This document shows positions 60,449 through 64,000 of a DNA stretch of 64,000 bases, piece by piece; position 1 is the stretch's first letter; every line of letters starts with the position of its first letter. The position numbers and the translations under genes were made by a program. The stretch is taken from the NCBI GenBank assembly GCA_038496445.1, contig JALMLS010000064.1:744001-808000 (forward strand), in the 5' to 3' direction. Origin of the DNA: Trichosphaerium sp. ATCC 40318. Lineage: Eukaryota > Discosea > Flabellinia > Trichosidae. Below the pieces are notes generated by a model. That model was not told the DNA's origin. It made no database searches and saw only the letters and a list, made by a program, of their open reading frames with translations.

Positions 60449-61399
60449 TTACTTATGCATGCCATTAGTTGCTTCTTTGGCTGATGTCTCAAAGTATTCT
60501 ATGTCATTTGCTTTGGCATACGCCTATACTGTGTTATCAGAGTAGACTGTCATTGTGTACCGCAGCAATATCAGAATCAACGACACACTCATCAAGGAGG
60601 TCACATTTGTTTCCAACAAGTAATATTGGGACATCTTCCTTTGCGTATATTGCCATTATTTGTAGCCACTTACCCACATTTTCAAAAGTCTCCTGCTTTG
60701 TACTATCGTATACAATCATAACACCATCTGCGGCTTTGTAAACTTTGTTAGTATCTATTCCACGAAATCTGTCTTAACTAACACAGTCAGTACAATCACG
60801 ACAAAAACTAACCACATTCGAATGTCAGAACATTCTCTACTTCAAAAAACATGAAAAAAGCGTTCCCTTTAGTGCGCAGAGTTGTTCCCTTTCTTTTACT
60901 TTTGCATACCTATTTTCATGTCCCAGACTTGTAACTTAATTGCTCTATCATAAATTGATATATTTTTAATACGCTACTTTTCAAATAATATGTGAGTAAA
61001 AACCACGTGACAATGATAACGAATTGTTTTGTACGGATAAGAGTTATGTTATATACGTAACCAACATACAAAGTCGAGCCAATTATATTGTGTAGATGTA
61101 TCTTCAGCGAAGCTTAGAACCATACTACTCTTTCCAACTCTGTCATCTCCAGTAACATAAATTTTAAAGAAACACTCACTACAGAGCAAGTCAACCGCGC
61201 AAAGGAATAAAGAATTTGTACTAGTCTCTGTTGGCTTCTTTAGTGATCTCTGGAAGGTGTAAACGATAAAAAAAGTATAGGCTACAAAACAGATTCTAGT
61301 GGATCAAAACAACACTTTTTTGAATAAAAAACTGCTGTTGGGAACGTTTTTAGGTTGTTTACCTTTGTCTTTTCCCCTTTTGCTGCTCGTATCACCCAT
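60449..61399 (-). CDS. Rab-like small GTPase with altered switch II (G3) motif
   Basis: ATG 61399: MGDTSSKRGKDK, intron, EITKEANRDYECFFKIYV, then P-loop GDDRVGKSS. Strand 3 reads YDRAIKLQVWDMK, and the join gives WDMKIDRFRGIDTNKVYKAA, where a normal Rab has WDTAGQERFR; the G and catalytic Q are missing. VMIVYDSTKQETFENVGKWL, GNKCDLLDE (G4) and YFETSAKEATN (G5) are normal. The protein stops soon after (GMHK), with no C-terminal cysteines for lipid attachment seen. By family knowledge, loss of that Gln lowers GTP hydrolysis, so this may be a constitutively GTP-bound or non-cycling form. A wrong intron join in G3 is the main alternative. Confidence 0.75.
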
Positions 61400-61625
61400 G
61401 TTGATAAGGTACAACTGAGTTAAGTGCTACGTACCACCATTCAAGGAAATTAAAACGACTTTTCTTAAACTCAAAAAGAGTACGTGCAATGACATTTGTT
61501 ATTATCAAAATCAAGGAAAATCTAGGTGACAGCACACGGAAATTTAACAAACACAATTTTTTGTGAATAAGTCAAGCCATTTATTATTTGAACAGTATTG
61601 CTTCTATGGTTCTTTTTCAAGTTAC
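61400..61625. other. Intergenic, no gene recognised
   Basis: A short AT-rich gap between the Rab-like start and the 3' end of the cellulase gene. A small frame at 61563-61778 on the plus strand overlaps the cellulase and is not supported. Confidence 0.5.
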
Positions 61626-64000
61626 TTAGCAAGACTTGCCGTTTACTTTAACAATATCACCAGAAAAGTGCATAGGAGCTCCGTGATCATGTCTCCAGAT
61701 ACACTTGAATACGATTTGGCGACCTGCCTTAACTGTTTGCAATTTGAACTAAAAAAAAGAAGAGTGAGAAACAATTAGTTAACTAAGACTTCAAAATTAC
61801 CTGAGTGTCAGTTGATGAAATGCGACGAGCTCTAGAATTTGAACCCCAGCATATGTCTAAATTACCAGGACCATTCTGTTGGAGTGTAATTGAGCGTACA
61901 TCTACCATAGTATCTATGGTAACAATAGCGATAGTACCAGTTCCCCAACCTACATAGTGATAAGTTGACTGAAAAAAAAAAGTGATGTTACCTCGTTCCT
62001 CGGAAATACTTGAGATAACGGCACAATTGCCTCCATTTGAAGGCTTTGTTGGTTTAGGTTGTGTTGGTTTAGGCTTTGTTGGTTTTGGTAGCGTTGGTTT
62101 AGGTAATGTTGGCTTTGGTAATGTTGGTTTTGGTAGTGTTGGTCTTGGTGGAGGTGGAGTGTTACCGTTACCGTTGATAATTTCTATTTGATCAATAAAC
62201 ACCTCAGTAGATCCCATAGGTTGGTTATTTTGGATCATAAGACCGTTGATTTCGCGACCAGTAATACCCATCTGAGCAAAAGAAATCTCTACCTAAGCAA
62301 CAAGTTAATATATGTAGTCCATCGAGATTAGTCATGTGTACCTTTTGGAATCCACCAGCTGTGGCTTCGCCCCAAACATGACCGCTTCCAATAATATTCT
62401 TACTCTGGTCTACGTAGGCGCCAACCTTTAGAGGGAAGGCAGTACTTGCAGAGATGTAAAAGCTAACTTTTGTTCCTTTCATGCAGTTAAAACCAGTAGG
62501 ACATGTGATCTTCAATCCTGCCCATTCACCTGTTGGTGTCCACTAATATCATGGAATAAGAAACACATTTAAGAGTCATAAGAGAGAGAACGTACTGAAA
62601 CTGAGTTTTTACCACAGTATGGCGTTCCTAATCTTGTATCGATGACGGAACCCCAACTTTGATCAGAAACAATACCAGAACGGAAAGAGTCATCGTAAAC
62701 AACTTGACCTGTTGTACAAGTCAGAAAACAAGTTTCTATGCTTTGTGCAGCTGATAAATACCCCTAGGTGCGCAAGGTGGCAATGGCTGTGGTGGAGGAG
62801 GTGGTGGTGGTAGAGCCTTTGTAGGTTTAACAGTAGGTCGTGAAGAACTTCCGTCACATTTCATGTAGGGGTCTAGCCAGTCAATTTGTGGATTTCTTCT
62901 GCCAGGCTGAATACTGTACATGTAGTCACCCCATCTTTCTCCAGCAGCCCACCATGTCCAGCCAATGAATATATCAGAGTTTGATTCAATAAAGCTACAA
63001 GCAAACTGTAAATACAAGAAACACAAAGCAATGTTGTAGAATATTGGATATGTTAACGTACTTAAGAGCATGCTCAAGGCAAAGTTTACATTTTGCGTTT
63101 GGTCCAACTGCAAACTCGCCCAAAAAGGCGCGATGGCCGTTAGTTCTGGCCCAATTCGTAAAGGCTCGTAGTTGATCACCGCAGTTTGTGACTTCACATT
63201 CTGGGCTTGTGCCGGAGTGACCGCCACCAGGAGCGGATTTAGGATCGAAGTAGTTGTGAACTTCAATTGCATAGTTGTTTCCTGGGTCCCTGAAGTTTTC
63301 GAAAGCTGCAGCATTTCTACGAATTGATAGTTGAGTAAAGAGAAATTAATCAGACTGTTTCTCAATTATTTCTTACCCTGTATAGCTTTCTGTCCAAGAA
63401 TGAGCACCAGACCACCAATTACCCGGTACAAGTACAAGATTCCTTGCACCTGTACTTCTGATACCGGCTGTGACACGCTCAGCCATGTTTTTCCAGTAGA
63501 TAGTGTCACCCACGCTCTTAAGGTCGTGTGGTTCATTCATTAAACCCTAGTAATAGATGAGTACGAGTCAAAAGAAGAGAGTAGATGGTTACACCAAAGA
63601 AAGGACGTACGAAGATGACTTTATCATTGTTCTTGTAGAGGTTAGCTAGAAGCTTCCACAAGTCAATAAAATCTTGTTCTGAAGCCTCTGCGCCAGGTTT
63701 GCCGATAATATCTTTGTATGTACCTTTTTTGTTTTGATCGCTTGAATAGCGCAAGCTAGAGGACAAAAAGGTTAGCTTGAAAGCTTGGTTTTTAGACAGG
63801 TTTTTGAAAATACAAAAGGTTCATCTGGTTGTAATTCACGCACTAATTGTGTGGGTCTAGAATTACTTTGGCACCCTTAGAGGTCATCATAGAGACAGTA
63901 GCTTTCAAGTTATTGAAGTACTGTTGCTCAAATTCATTGACCGTTTTACCGAATCCACGGGGTTGTTGCAATCTTTCCCATAAGAATGGAAGGCGAAAAA
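61626..64000 (-). CDS. Secreted GH5 endoglucanase with two beta modules (5' end outside window)
   Basis: Enters from the right edge within the catalytic domain: LPFLWERLQQPRGFG, MMTSKGAKVILD, DFIDLWKLLANLYKNND, MNEPHDLKS (acid/base Glu in NEP), NLVLVPGNWWSGAHSW, YAIEVHNYFD, AFLGEFAVG (nucleophile Glu), DIFIGWTWWAAGERWG. These are GH5 cellulase hallmarks. A proline linker (PPPPPPPQPLPPC) follows, then a module near 62740-62230 (YDDSFRSGIVS, WGEATAGGFQKVHM, VFIDQIEI), a second linker with LPKPT repeats, and a C-terminal module (CAVISSISEE, ITLQQNGPGNLDICWGS, FKCIWRHDHG) ending VNGKSC. The last module resembles the end of the LPMO at 32034-33181. It should hydrolyse cellulose or related beta-glucans outside the cell. 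Confidence 0.85.
62040..62150 (-). repeat. LPKPT tandem repeat linker in the GH5 gene
   Basis: Imperfect 15 bp units encode LPKPT four times, followed by KPKPTQPKPTKP. This is a typical stiff, probably O-glycosylated linker between carbohydrate-active modules. Confidence 0.8.

Noticed and set aside
1-64000. CRISPR arrays, tRNA, rRNA, intact transposons
   Set aside because: Looked for spaced direct repeats, tRNA-like T-arms and transposase motifs; none found by eye. A tRNAscan or Infernal run would be decisive.

Overview
This window is nuclear DNA from a compact, AT-rich eukaryotic genome, most likely a free-living protist. Genes are intron-rich, with mostly 23-90 nt GT-AG introns (donors usually GTACGT or GTATGT), lie on both strands, and are often separated by under 200 bp. 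The gene set (Roco-like kinase with pseudokinase, RGS protein, RhoGEF, ALS2-like GEF, sortilin, GnT-I, secreted cellulase, LPMO and fucosidase) fits a phagotrophic or cellulose-handling organism, perhaps amoebozoan-like. The sequence does not settle the taxon. No rRNA, tRNA, CRISPR array or intact transposon was seen. All exon joins were made by hand from splice sites and phase.

Layout. 1-4932 (-): PH/COR-like/pseudokinase/kinase protein, cut by the left edge. 5029-17895: three genes made of a ~65-75 residue repeat with a 'DDWY' core (two +, one -). They surround a PHD-MBD chromatin reader, a HEPN-like protein, a small secreted protein and a broken MORN-variant repeat gene. 18018-24033 (+): PWWP-like exons followed by an ALS2/alsin-like RCC1-DH-PH-MORN-VPS9 protein. 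24322-28723 (-): alpha-L-fucosidase (GH29) and bleomycin hydrolase. 28792-30824 (+): Fpg-type DNA glycosylase. 32034-33181 (+): LPMO. 33361-39202 (-): sortilin/VPS10 receptor and GnT-I. 39332-40027 (+): RGS protein. 40510-50085: small membrane protein, cysteine-rich surface protein, AASDH-like adenylation/PCP/PQQ protein and a His-rich membrane protein. 50522-54682 (-): CS-Sel1 protein and a linker-histone/TerD fusion. 55283-56901 (-): fourth DDWY gene. 57377-60287 (+): RhoGEF. 60449-61399 (-): atypical Rab. 61626-64000 (-): GH5 cellulase, 5' end outside the window.

Most notable. (i) The DDWY-repeat family has four copies here, built from paired phase-2 exons. One copy ends in a PD-(D/E)XK-like nuclease domain with D and E-x-Q residues in place. 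I infer a nucleic-acid-binding and cleaving system, similar in layout to OPR-RAP organellar RNA factors. (ii) One gene joins an H15 linker-histone domain and a lysine-rich tail to a TerD domain. (iii) The LPMO and the GH5 cellulase share a C-terminal module, so they may act on the same polysaccharide. Sortilin, GnT-I and the GH29 enzyme are also secretory-pathway functions; the bleomycin hydrolase has no signal peptide and is probably cytosolic.
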